Below, piece by piece: positions 23,559 through 34,742 of a stretch of 64,000 nucleotides of DNA. The notes beneath the pieces are model-generated. The model saw only the letters and a program-made list of their open reading frames with translations, was not told where the DNA came from and searched no databases. The position numbers and the translations under genes were made by a program. Each line of letters opens with the position of its first letter. Position 1 is the stretch's first letter. This DNA is from Allodiplogaster sudhausi (taxonomy: Eukaryota > Nematoda > Chromadorea > Rhabditida > Diplogasteridae). The stretch is taken from positions 638,501-702,500 of the forward strand of contig CALZFC010000041.1 in assembly GCA_945643635.1 (NCBI GenBank). Direction: 5' to 3'.

Positions 23559-26480
23559 TTATGAGTTAAAGTTTTTTTTCTGAGCACGTGGAAATAACAA
23601 ACAACAATTTTTCTTTAGAAGGGAAAAATCACGCCAACCTAGGATTTGTGCTGGATTGTAGAACTCGTTGAAGCAGCGGCAAGAGTAGGCTTCCTCACCA
23701 TCAGTTGTAGCTGCAAAAATTTCATCACAAGCAACAATCTGCATTTATTACGCCTCATAATATCTATTTTAATATCAAAAAGATGTTTTCAAAACTGGAA
23801 ATTGAAAAGTATGAGTTTAGATTGAAAGGTAAGATTTTAATACTGATCTAAACTAAACAGCCACTGATAGATTTGGAAGGTGAGAGACCTCTACAGGAAT
23901 ACCTGCCCGCACCAGACTACCTGAACAATTGAAATAACTTAATTTTAACCACTTTACAAAGATGAACTCGCAAAACATCAAAATCAACAAGGAAAATAAT
24001 CATCCTAAACGCAAGGAAATCACAGCCTTCCGAAAATTGCCGGGTAGAAACCTTGGCGTACTGTGCTAAAGGATAGTTCCGCATGGGACAATTCGTGGGT
24101 CAAATGCCTATTTTGAAATGTTTTAGCAAACATTCGTCGGAGACATCCTTTAAAGGAGGGCGATCACCGAAGAATAGTTTGATATTTCAAATTGCCGCAG
24201 CACTTCTCACTCTCATTCGCGCGTGCTATTTTCACGCAGCGGGTTTCTGCGCCCTGCGAAATAGCACGCGAGAATGAGAGTGAGCATTCTGAACATATAA
24301 TACTCTGCATCGTTTTCTTCAATATCTATTCCGTTTCGACAGAGATAGAAACAGCTATATTGAATACCAAAATCTTAATAGCTAAACATGAGATGTTTAA
24401 CCCCCGCGTTAGCGCCTCCATTACAAACCTTCTTCTTTCCCGTTCTTCCCCTCGCTGATGGCTTCTTTCTGAAGTACTCTTCGAGATTCGCATCGCTGAG
24501 GCTGTCTTCCGGTACCCACTTCTCCTCGTCATCCCCTTCATAGCGGACCTATTGAGAGGAATGCCCAATGCAACTGCATATTTTACAAGCTAATTTTTCT
24601 TTGATAACAAATAAAATCTGGCTATCTATGCGGACTACAAAAGAGGACGTGAATTTTATTTTATAATTTTTTTCCAATTTGAAAAAAAACAAATAAAAAT
24701 TCATTTAATGGAAAGCCCCAATTACGTCATCCACCTAATAAGACATTTGTCAACAAATCATTCCCCACCTTGTAGAGTCGATTCTTGCCTTTATTCTTGT
24801 GCTGTAGAATGCATTCGATCGCGGGGACTTCCTCGGTGAGTACGTATTCTGAACATAAAAAATATCGATATTCAAGCCAGCAGATGTTTGTGGCCCTGGT
24901 TCAGAGGGTAGAATCAAAATGATGATTCCATAGAAACTATCGTTTTTAGAAGGTAATATTGGTAAACAAAAAAAACACAATTGATACTCCAACCAGTGTC
25001 TTCAAGTTCTTCTTTGATGTCGTCTTCCTTCTTCAGAGACGAGAATAGTACATCCTCACCTGAAAAACGCTTTTCGTAAAATCCTTAAAAAGGCCACACA
25101 AAATTCATGTGTTAATTTAGAGCGTGTTGATGTCCAGCTCATTGTCAGACAGCATTGGAATTACCACGGAGAGTTAAGGCAGCGCAAATACGATACTTAG
25201 AAAAAAGCTACAGTACCAAAAACTTTCGTTTAATGACTTCTCAAGTTTCAAAATTCGGAGCGTTTGACAGCATCATTTTATTCAGTGGTACCGTATTCGT
25301 TTAGCTAATCTCGATATGATGCTGCACTAAAATGTTTGACATAGCATCCTTTTATTTAGTGGTATTGTATTCAGCTTGGTCTTTAGTGCGGAATGCTGCA
25401 GAAGTGCCAAATAGTGTAACCGGTCTTAATGCCCTGTTCGAGGCCGTCCTCGACGTGCTGGAAGTCGCAGAGCGTTTCGATCGAGCGGACATTCTCGCGG
25501 GACTCTTGAGCAACCTGCACCGCAAAGGAACATTCTTCCATGTTTGTTATAAAACATGCTCATCACTACGAATATAGCATTAAATATGCGTGACCAATTT
25601 TTTTTATTAGCAAAGCCTTTTATTAGTGTGGAAATAACCACAAGGGCACCAAAGGCCTTTTTTTTGTATCCCATGCCGTACCTCTCGATTTTGGCCGGGG
25701 GGTTACAAACGGCCAAATGGCCGGCCCGGGGGTTATAAAGTGAAAGAATTACGGAAAAGTGAGGATTCCGGCCCATCGGCCCGGGGGGTTACAACGCTGT
25801 CAGATGGGACAGACCCATTTCAGCACTGATCATTTCATGCCCCCGGTTTGGGTAATTTCGCCGTGGCAGGAAATGTAATCATTCTCGAGTAATATAAATA
25901 TTCATACGAAATTATTAGATATATTAGTTGCATTGTGTTGAGCAACAGAACTGACTGGATTGTTGGAGAGGTCGGAGCGCCCATCAACGCCGTGCTCGGC
26001 CCCAGTGGATCGCTGTTGCAAGAATGAACGAGATTAGAAGAAAAAAACAAACAAATGACAAACATTTTGATGCCAAAATCTTGTAAGCAAATAAATCAAA
26101 AAGATGCAATTTATTGATTGAAAAAAGGCATACTATTAACGCGCAGACATATATATATAAATTTGATGCCATCTATTATTCGCACCAAAACATTTTAGGC
26201 AAGAGACTGCCTAGACTAGGCAGGCGGTTGCCTAATTAGGCTAGGAATCCCGCTCCAGCCTCACTAGGCTCATTGTGAAAAACCAGAGCGGAGAAATGTT
26301 AATTTCGATGGGTGGACTGGAAATGGAAATGAGTGTATTCAGTAAACATGCCAAACCTCGTTGCCTCCTGCACTTTGCGCTGAATGTCGCTGGCGTTGGG
26401 CGCGACGTTCTTGATCGTAGAGTGAGACATCTCTCCTCCTCGTGTGGTGGCCTTTTTGGCGGGAACTTTGGCGGGTACTC
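23559..26480 (-). CDS. Chromodomain protein (partial model)
   Basis: Chromatin-reader-like protein. Well-phased exons on the minus strand: 26480-26357 (GVPAKVPAKKATTRGGEM...), 26012-25956 (SDPLGPSTALMGAPTSPTI), about 25515-25430 (basic, Ser-rich SPARMSARSKRSATSS), 25064-24997 (acidic, EDVLFSSLKKEDDIKEELED), 24848-24769, 24548-24429 and 23742 downward. Exons 24848-24769 and 24548-24429 join in phase 0 to give the chromodomain core: EYVLTEEVPAIECILQHKNK, then LYKVRYEGDDEEKWVPEDSL and ANLEEYFRKK. The next exon (IVACDEIFAATTDGEEAYSC) could be the start of a chromo shadow-like domain; if read through it ends at TAA 23561-23559. A further 5' exon is needed because 26480 starts with two bases of a split codon, and the link between 25430 and 25064 is not phase-clean, so an exon may be missing. 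Probable nuclear location is inferred from the family. Confidence 0.6.
24206..24284. repeat. Imperfect hairpin with ~27-bp arms
   Basis: CTCACTCTCATTCGCGCGTG... (24206-24232) is the near-perfect complement of ...CACGCGAGAATGAGAGTGAG (24258-24284), around a GC-rich loop of about 25 bases. Confidence 0.75.
25559..25626 (-). repeat. Dispersed ~69-bp repeat, copy 2 (inverted)
   Basis: Reverse complement starts CTAATAAAAGGCTTTGCTAA and ends GTAGTGATGAG, matching 19632-19700. Lies in a chromodomain gene intron. Confidence 0.7.
25690..25800. repeat. GGCC/CCCGGGGG repeat cluster
   Basis: GGGGGTTACAA or GGGGGTTATAA occurs three times, interleaved with GGCCGGCCCGG and GATTCCGGCCCATCGGCCC, in an intron of the chromodomain gene. 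It shares TTCCGGCCC with the transporter intron repeat. Confidence 0.65.
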
Positions 26481-26481
26481 C

Positions 26482-26510
26482 TGCGATCAATCAATCAATC
26501 AATCAATCAT
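26482..26510. repeat. (TCAA)n tetranucleotide repeat
   Basis: About six TCAA/ATCA repeats just upstream (minus strand) of a chromodomain gene exon. Confidence 0.85.
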
Positions 26511-28097
26511 CGAGATTCCCACTCGAATAACAGACTTAATCCATTCACTACACATACACACTCTAAACACTACTGGCAACAGACAATGGACGAGAAAAGA
26601 GAAGTATGTGCACAACGGCCAGAATATAACACTTTTCAGTGGAATGATTTCATGTTCACCCATTTACAAAACACACCACGCCTTACTGAAGAAAGAAGTT
26701 AGCAGGCATTTAAGGATTAAACAAAAGAAAACCTGAACATATTCACTTTCAGGATCAGTGCGCGAAAAGGATGAACACATATGCCCTATGCGATAAGTAT
26801 ATGTGAAAGAGAAGGAAAGGAGCACAAGGAAAAAGAAAAAAAATCGCTGAACGGAGCGGCGAATCATAGGATTCTAACACAGCGTAGCCAGAGCGATAGT
26901 AGGGAGCATTTGTGTGCGGGATTTTCAAAATAATTTTTCAGAAGCATATAAGAATTCACAGCTGGCATGCTTACGCATGTTGCACCGGGTGCGAGCAGAT
27001 GAGCAATGGGAATCTACAAGTACGGAAAACAAAGCTAATTGTGAGGAAATGTTTTGTTTTTAGAGGTCTAATACATATTTCATTTTAAAAATAAATAAAT
27101 AAAATAAATGCCTCACAAAAAAGCTAATTGTAAGAAGAAGAAGAAGAAGAATAAGCCGGTTTCACAGTTGCATAAGAAGGATACAAGACTTATTTACAAT
27201 AATAGAGAAAATCCTCGTCGAACAAGAGAGAAGCACATATCAATCATCCTGGGAGAGTAATATGTTTTTGTTAATCATCTCAATTGTGTGACGCGCCAAA
27301 GAAGAGCTCCTCCCTGGTAAGAGAACGTGATTTGTTTACGCCTATTTACAGGCATTGTTTTGAGAAGTTTTAATGAGTGAAAGTTAGCAAGCATACTTGG
27401 TCACGTATAGAAATCGCTGTATTATTATGCCAATTGCTTAATATTCACATTCGGTACGGAATGTTTGTATCATTTACATGTGTTTTATTGCTGCACTGCC
27501 TTTGATTGATTGGCTGATTGATTGGCTGATTTATTTATGTGCTGCCACGTGGTATGAATGATGAGATATGTGGATAAGTGTGATAAAACATAGCGTAAGA
27601 ATGACTGTAAATAATTGGGAGTTTTCCGCTACATCTTTGCAGCCAATGCTTACTATTCTTTCGCATTCTCTTAGCCACTCAAAGTATATGAAACGAAATA
27701 GCATTACTGTGCTAGCTGTTTCAATACTTTTACAGAACGATGAAAAAAAGAACAAATATGCCGTATTGGTGGAAAAAGCACAGTTTATCATTGGGAAAAT
27801 TAAGAATATATTTTGTTTTCTTTCTTGGCAGCCCGCTATTATAACTGTAAGAGCCGACAATGAGTGTTCCCCATTCAAACAATTGCGATGAATGCTCCAT
27901 CAGCCGTTTGGAGAAGTGGAAAGGACTTGTTTAGGTATGTCCTAACCTACTTACATGTACTGTTTTAATTCAATCGTTGTCTAACTACCTGTCTCTCTCT
28001 CTCTCGCTCGCTCGCTCGCTCTCTCGTTTGTCTGTCCATCTAGTCTCTCTTTCTTTCTATCTCTCTCGTGGCTCCAAACGACTGTTGGAATTCTCTA

Positions 28098-28149
<52 letters not shown>

Positions 28150-28408
28150 CTTTCCCCCACTCACCTCGCACTCTATCTCTCTCTTTGTCTCTATCTCTAT
28201 TGCTACATCTCTTTCTCTATCCTGTCGTTTGAGGGATCATTATCAGTCTCTTCTTCTTTTATCAGTGATTTCAATAAACTTGTTATTTTCTTTAAAAAAA
28301 CAAATATTCACAAAATGGCCATTCTGTTAATCATCCTGATTTTATCAACAAAAAGAGATATGTTAATTACAATACAAGTTTCATTATATTCAAACACATG
28401 AATGTAAA

Positions 28409-28462
28409 AAGTAAATCGTGAAATAAAAAGTAAATCGTGAAATAAAAAGTAAATCGTGAAAG
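28409..28462. repeat. 19-bp tandem repeat, ~3 copies
   Basis: GTAAATCGTGAAATAAAAA is repeated head to tail three times. Confidence 0.85.
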
Positions 28463-29094
28463 TAGTTGGGAAGCAATTAAAAAAAAAACACAAGATTGGC
28501 CTCATTTCAGTGGTACAAGTAGTCACAGTCATCAAAGAAGAATCGTTTAAAATTACATCGATAACGTTAAAAGAAAAAAAAAACAATTACATGAAGATAA
28601 AAACGACAAAAATCAATAGACGTACATACATGTAAACAAACAAAAAGGTAGCTAAATAGTAGTTTATTATTATTATTAGCTATTTTATACATCTTATTTA
28701 TTATGCTTACGAGGCTCATATGTATAGACAAAATTAAGGCTAAACCTTTTAAAGCGGGACAAAAAAAAGACATGAGAACGTTTCAACAATACGTAATGGC
28801 TTCAAGCGTGGTGTACTCGTTCGGGAGGAATGCTCAAGATTATAATCAATTAATCAATTATACACTTCCGCGTCATAAAAGCGGATACGGTACATGTTAT
28901 ATGCAAAGTACGGTATGCATAATTCATTATGCATTTATGCATGTTCCAAAGACTCATTCTGAAAGGGTTGGAAGAAAGAACTCTTTTTTTTCTTTTCTTC
29001 TTCTTATAGTTCAATAAAAAAAAGATTTAAGAAAGCTTCGATTTTGATATGGCATTAGGCATGAAAGGCCTTTTTAGTTTCAAAAATTCAAACG

Positions 29095-29100
29095 TTTATT
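29095..29100 (-). promoter_or_regulatory. Polyadenylation signal AATAAA for the GPCR gene
   Basis: AATAAA on the minus strand about 118 bases after the receptor's TGA. Position and strand fit; cleavage site not determinable. Confidence 0.45.
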
Positions 29101-29217
29101 GGGATTATGTTTGACATACATGCATAAATAACGGTTTGATCAGATTATCTTAATCTCTTATTGTCTCATTCTTTCTCTGTCTCTTTCTCTGTCTGTCTCT
29201 CTCTCTCTCTTGCTTCA

Positions 29218-30770
29218 TCACAAGAAAGAATCGCCGTTTTCGTGCCTCAGCTTGATCTCGTCGGACGGGCTTATCGTCACGACCGAAGAGAAGTCTTCTG
29301 AAAAAAGAAAAAAAGGTTACTTTTTTTTATTTATTTCATTTTTTACTGATTTATATTATTTTTCATGATTTTTTTTCTTTAAATATAAATACTATGTAAT
29401 TTTTTTATTTATCTTTTCTAATCCCAATATTAAATCCAAAGAGCTACTTGCTTGCTGCATTTCGTTTCAGACATGTCAAATCCTCTCCTAAAGATCATGG
29501 CAAAGCTAAGATCGTCTTGTGAGCTGAGAAGGGATCACAAATCTTTTGATGTTTTGTTCCCAAGGATGTGGTGTCGATGGATAGAAAAAGGAAGGCAAGG
29601 CCAGAGAGAGGCGCAGATATAATACATAGATGTTGCATAAGTGTATGTGTACATTAGCCGAGTCTCCTTTCTAGACACGCGCTGCTTCCTTTTTCCGTAC
29701 GGGATCCACACGGAAGCCCGGGCCCAAGGCCAGACAGTGCTAATTGGCCGGACGGACATGTATGTATGCACTCTTATCGGACACATCCTGTCTCGTGGAT
29801 GGCTGAGTTCGAGCGGTGGCGGGAGAGAGAGAAAGAGAGAGAGAGAGAAGGAGAGAGAGAGATAGAGGACACATGATAGAATCATCCGACAATCTACATT
29901 CAGCGGCTCCATGACCGACACATATTGCGTCAATGCAACATGGCAAAGATGCTGTACATTCCCTGCACTCTGCTTGTATTTCCACTTCTCTCGAATCACG
30001 ATTCCGAACATTTTTTTTTTTAACTTTTTTAAAACTTTTTACAAACTTTAATGGCCACACACATAAAGCAAGAGAAAAATAGGGCAATGGTTAAAAAATA
30101 AAGTTACCAAAAAAAGCACCGACTTCGCCCGGCGCGCGACAGCATCGTCGTCTTCGTGACCGACGTGGAGGGCGGCGGCAAGAGTGGAGGGTGCGTCTGG
30201 TTGTTGGCACCACCACGCGGAGGTGTCGATGAGCAGCAACAGCAGCAGAGTGCGGCGCACACTCGCGACAGGAGCTGCGTGAAGCGACTGGAAAGAGACA
30301 ATCGATCAAATCGATGAGTCTATGATCTAAGATTTGTGATCATGATCTATGATATGATCTTCTTTTTCTCGTAATGGCATGATAATACATTGAATTCAAC
30401 ACATTCATGCCGACAAAATCATTTTCCTCATGAAAATTATAAAATTAAAAATGTAAAAAAAAACGCGTACTGAAGCACCATCTCGCGGAAGCGTGGCGAC
30501 AGCAGAAAGTAAATGTAGAAGGAGCAGCTCATGTTGGCGAGGCCTAAGGTTAGAGTTTTTCATTTATTTTTATTTTTTTCCTATTTTATTCCTTGATTTT
30601 ACATATATATTTTCCTTACTGCTTCGCAACAACATACATATTATATATGTATATATATATTTTTTTCTCACTGCAAAACCTTGTAACAATTTTCTAAACT
30701 TTAATTTATTTTTAAAAGTAATTTTTTTTTGTTTTTTTTTTTGTTATAATTAATGATTTATTTTTATTTT

Positions 30771-30801
<31 letters not shown>

Positions 30802-32428
30802 ACCGATGAAGAGCGCGAGGACGTTGAGCGTGCAGATGGACTCCATGGCTGACGGGCCCCACACGGTAACGAAGCCAAAGACAAAGACGGTCGGCACTTC
30901 GGCCATCTGAGGGAATTTTTTTATTGTTATATCATATGTCGCTGTTGATTTCTTAATCAATATTTCTTTATTTAATTTATATTTATAGATACATATATCT
31001 TACTAATTTCTTTTCCTTTCACGCATTTCTCGTGCGCAACAAACACATAGAAGACGTTTATAAATTCTTTCCTTCTTGTTACCTGTAGAATGGTCGTGAT
31101 GAGCGTGAGCCGAGTCACGGAGCGCTTTTCGGCACTGTAATTAGGATACTGTAGAATGTTATTTAGTGTCATTCTGTGAAATACTAATTAGCTTCTCGAG
31201 TGTAATCTAATAATATTTCATTCACAAGTCCCTCCATGTATGTATGTATGTAGTATATGGCCAGGTTCATTAGATGTGTGACATCAGTATTGTAAGCAAG
31301 AGTCTGCACTAGGAGATCACGTGAAAGGGCGATGAAAATGACGATGAGGAAACATCATGCTTAATGAGAATGGAATAATAGGGAATGAGAGAGTACATAT
31401 ATGCATATAGTGAATTATTCACGTTTGCGATGATGTCCATTATAGTTATGCTTATTATACATAGTCAAGTTTTGCCGAATGCAACCCATACAATGATAAG
31501 AATAAGAAATGTGGACAAAAAGAGATATAGAGAGCCTTTTATCTTTTCATCCCTAAAGATAATAATATAATTGTTAAATAAAGATAAATATTGAAAAAAA
31601 TAACTAGAACATTTATTATTTATTTTATGTCTATTTATTTATTAATAAAATAAAAAATTATTTTTTTTTCATTTTTTACAAACCTAAAATGCGTTCGCAT
31701 CCCGCCGACTCGCTCGCCTGGCCGGCAGCGGAGGCGGTAGCAGATGGCGAGCGTCATCACGACGAGCAGCACGAGCGGCAAGAGGAGGGCGCACACGAGC
31801 GTCGCCACCGGGTGCACGCGCTCCCAGAGCGCCATGATGGGACCGGAAAATGGTTCGGCGATTAGGAGGGCAGGCAAATGAAAGGTAGGGAGGGTCGTAA
31901 AATAGTTGTAGGTAGGGCCGTAAAACAGTGGTAGGGAGGGCCGTAAAATAGTTGTACGTAGGGCCGTAAAACAGAGGTAGGGAGGGCCGTAAAATTGGGT
32001 GTGGGAGGGCCGTAAAATTGGTGTTGGGAGGGCCGGAGAATAGAAAACAGCCCTTACCATTATACGGCTGGCTGATTCGAATGAACGGCCTTCCACAGGC
32101 GTCTGTCGTCAGCTCGGGCTGCCGGTTGATGAGGTAGATCAGAGAGAGGGCGGCGCCTGAAGAAAATGTGATTTTTCAAGGCTGTGCTCTTTACAAGTTC
32201 TTTTGGACAATCTATCTACATAGTTTCTTCAAAAAACCTTTTTTATTATATATTAAACCCCTGAAAAGCAGGATTCCCTCTAGTTGCATATAAATTTTTT
32301 CCCTTTTTTAAGATTTTTTTTCGTGCTTCCACGTCCTTCATTATATTAAATCCACATTCCAATCAGTCTCCAATTTCTGCGTGACATCCGAGTCTCACGA
32401 GAACTGCTGTAAGTTGTGAAGCCAAGAG

Positions 32429-32465
<37 letters not shown>

Positions 32466-32902
32466 AGAGAGAGATAAAGAGAAAGAGAGTGAGAGAGGGA
32501 TAGAGATAAAAGGGTGAGAGAGAGAGAGAGAGAGAAAGAGCGAAAGGTGTAATGGGCCGGATTTCCTTCTTTCCTTGCCCAATCTAAGCATTCCAAATTG
32601 GGGATAAGTGATAAAATTTGATATGGCCTTCCGTCTCGAAGTCTTCATTGCAAATGTAAATTGGCTGGCTAATTTTGGCTGGCGGAAGCGTGTCTAAAAC
32701 TTCTTTGCTTAGCAAGGAAACGAAACGAAGAAGAAGATTACGCATTCTGTCTTCCTTCTACAGCATAAAATAGGCTCTTTCCTCGAATGCGTCCTTTTCG
32801 TGCTTCTCACTATGCTTTTCTCTTCTTTCTCGCACACACGTTTGCCTACTTGGGCCAATTTCCTTTGAAGTTTTCTCTTTTTATATCCATCCTTTAAATC
32901 GA

Positions 32903-32952
<50 letters not shown>

Positions 32953-34697
32953 TCTTTCCCTATTTATTCCCTGTGTCTTCATCATAATAGCTTCTTTCTT
33001 TCCACTTCTCCAAAAGATCTCTAATCCAGCTGCAAATACACCAGGCATCCAATGAAATAAATGCACTGCAAGAAGTGCGTGCTCGGCAGACGGAAAAAGA
33101 AGGAAAGAGATCATGAAAGAAGTAAGCAGTTCATTCAAGGAAATCTCGATTGACTAAATCTTTTTTTCATACTGTGATGTACACCTTTCTCATTTTCATC
33201 TCGCATTAATACTTGAAAATAAGGCTTACTAAGATCCCGTTTGAATCCAAAGCGAGTCTGTATATATGCGCAGAGGACTAAGGGATTGAAGGCAAAGTGT
33301 ATGATTGTAAAGCCCCTTTGATCTTCGTGTTTAAATGGATAACATATACATACATATAGTATGCATGTAGTATGAATACCAAGAGACATGTACGCACTTC
33401 AAGACCGCCTTACCGTAGACTTGCCAATCAGAAACCACATGAATATCCCACTCTAAGTCCCTACCCGGAGATGATCCCCCCTGATAAAGTGGCATTTTGT
33501 GGCAAAGTTGGCTTAGTTACGCTCTGCCACTTACTATGTTAGCAGCGGCGTAAACAAGACGTTTTACTATGCATCGCCACCCACTCTGTTTTATATGACG
33601 AAATGCAGCAGCAACTCACGATCAGACTTAAGTGACCTTAACTCGAATGACCTTAATCCTGAGCCTAAGTCCTTAAGCCTTAGATCCTAAGGTCTCCTAA
33701 GTCACGCACCAGCCGTCGGCAGGATGACGTAGCACTTGCGCAAGTTCGCATGCGTGCAGATGGACTTGGACTTGGCCGGATAGAAGATGTGCAGCCAGCA
33801 CTCGGCGATCATCAGGACGGTGAGCCTGGAAAAATGGGCGATTTGAATTGGCGCCAAAAATGAATCTCTTTCGGTCTTGCCGCGATCTTTTTAAATTTAT
33901 CACGTACCACATGGCACAAAAGCCAAAGACATTGCCAGCGAACGACGTCCACCGCCAACTGGTCCAGTAGTACCTGAATAATTATTTTGATTTCTACTTT
34001 CGAAATATAACTTTTTTTATTTATTACTATTATTATTTGTTAATAGTTACTAGTTACTAACAAAAAGATTTAAAAAAAGTAAAGTTTGATGTTAAAAATA
34101 TATATACATATTTTATTTATTTAATTATTAAAACCTTACCAATCAATGCCGTCATGCGGTGGCCAAAGCTCAAGGACGCGAAGAGCTGACGGCAACAGGC
34201 AGAGCATCGTTAGCGTGTTCATCAACTGGAATGAGAGATAGCAATTATTTAAAGGCTACCCAACACCAATTAGAAGGTTTTCGATGATATGATAAAGAAA
34301 TCAAGCATAATTTTTCAATGATGATATCATCTTATTGTTAGTCCACAAAGTTGTTCATACGCATTAAAAAATATGTATGTATGTTTACATCTACATACAT
34401 CAGAGATCATCATCTACCGTATCCAAATTTTGCTATTTCCGCATCTAAGTCAGGCGCAAAAGCACCGTTTGAACTTCTAAGCCGCATTAGTGATGTAAAC
34501 ATCCTCTGTTTCTATGCCTCTTTCTTTCTCTTTTCTCTTTCTCTTTCTCTCTCTTTCCTTATGTTCGTTTCTTTGAGCTAATCAAGCTCTTCACGATGTT
34601 CTTCTCTTCTCACGTAGGCCCGTCAGCATATGTATTTGTGTATCAGCCTAATGTGTGCACTCGGTGATCTTCCTCTACATGCGAAGATACTAATTGT

Positions 34698-34742
<45 letters not shown>

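Larger units (their letters stand above)
26481..29094. other. Intergenic, no gene seen
   Basis: AT-rich unique sequence with a CT tract at about 27992-28230, an (AGA)n run at 27135-27150 and the 19-bp repeat at 28409. The first exon(s) of the chromodomain gene may lie here but none is recognisable. Confidence 0.6.

Noticed and set aside
31635..32096. 153-aa open frame running from the GPCR repeat array into TM5
   Set aside because: It reads the repeat array as protein and is out of frame with the TM4 exon; the intron length (214) is not a multiple of three, so retention would break the receptor.
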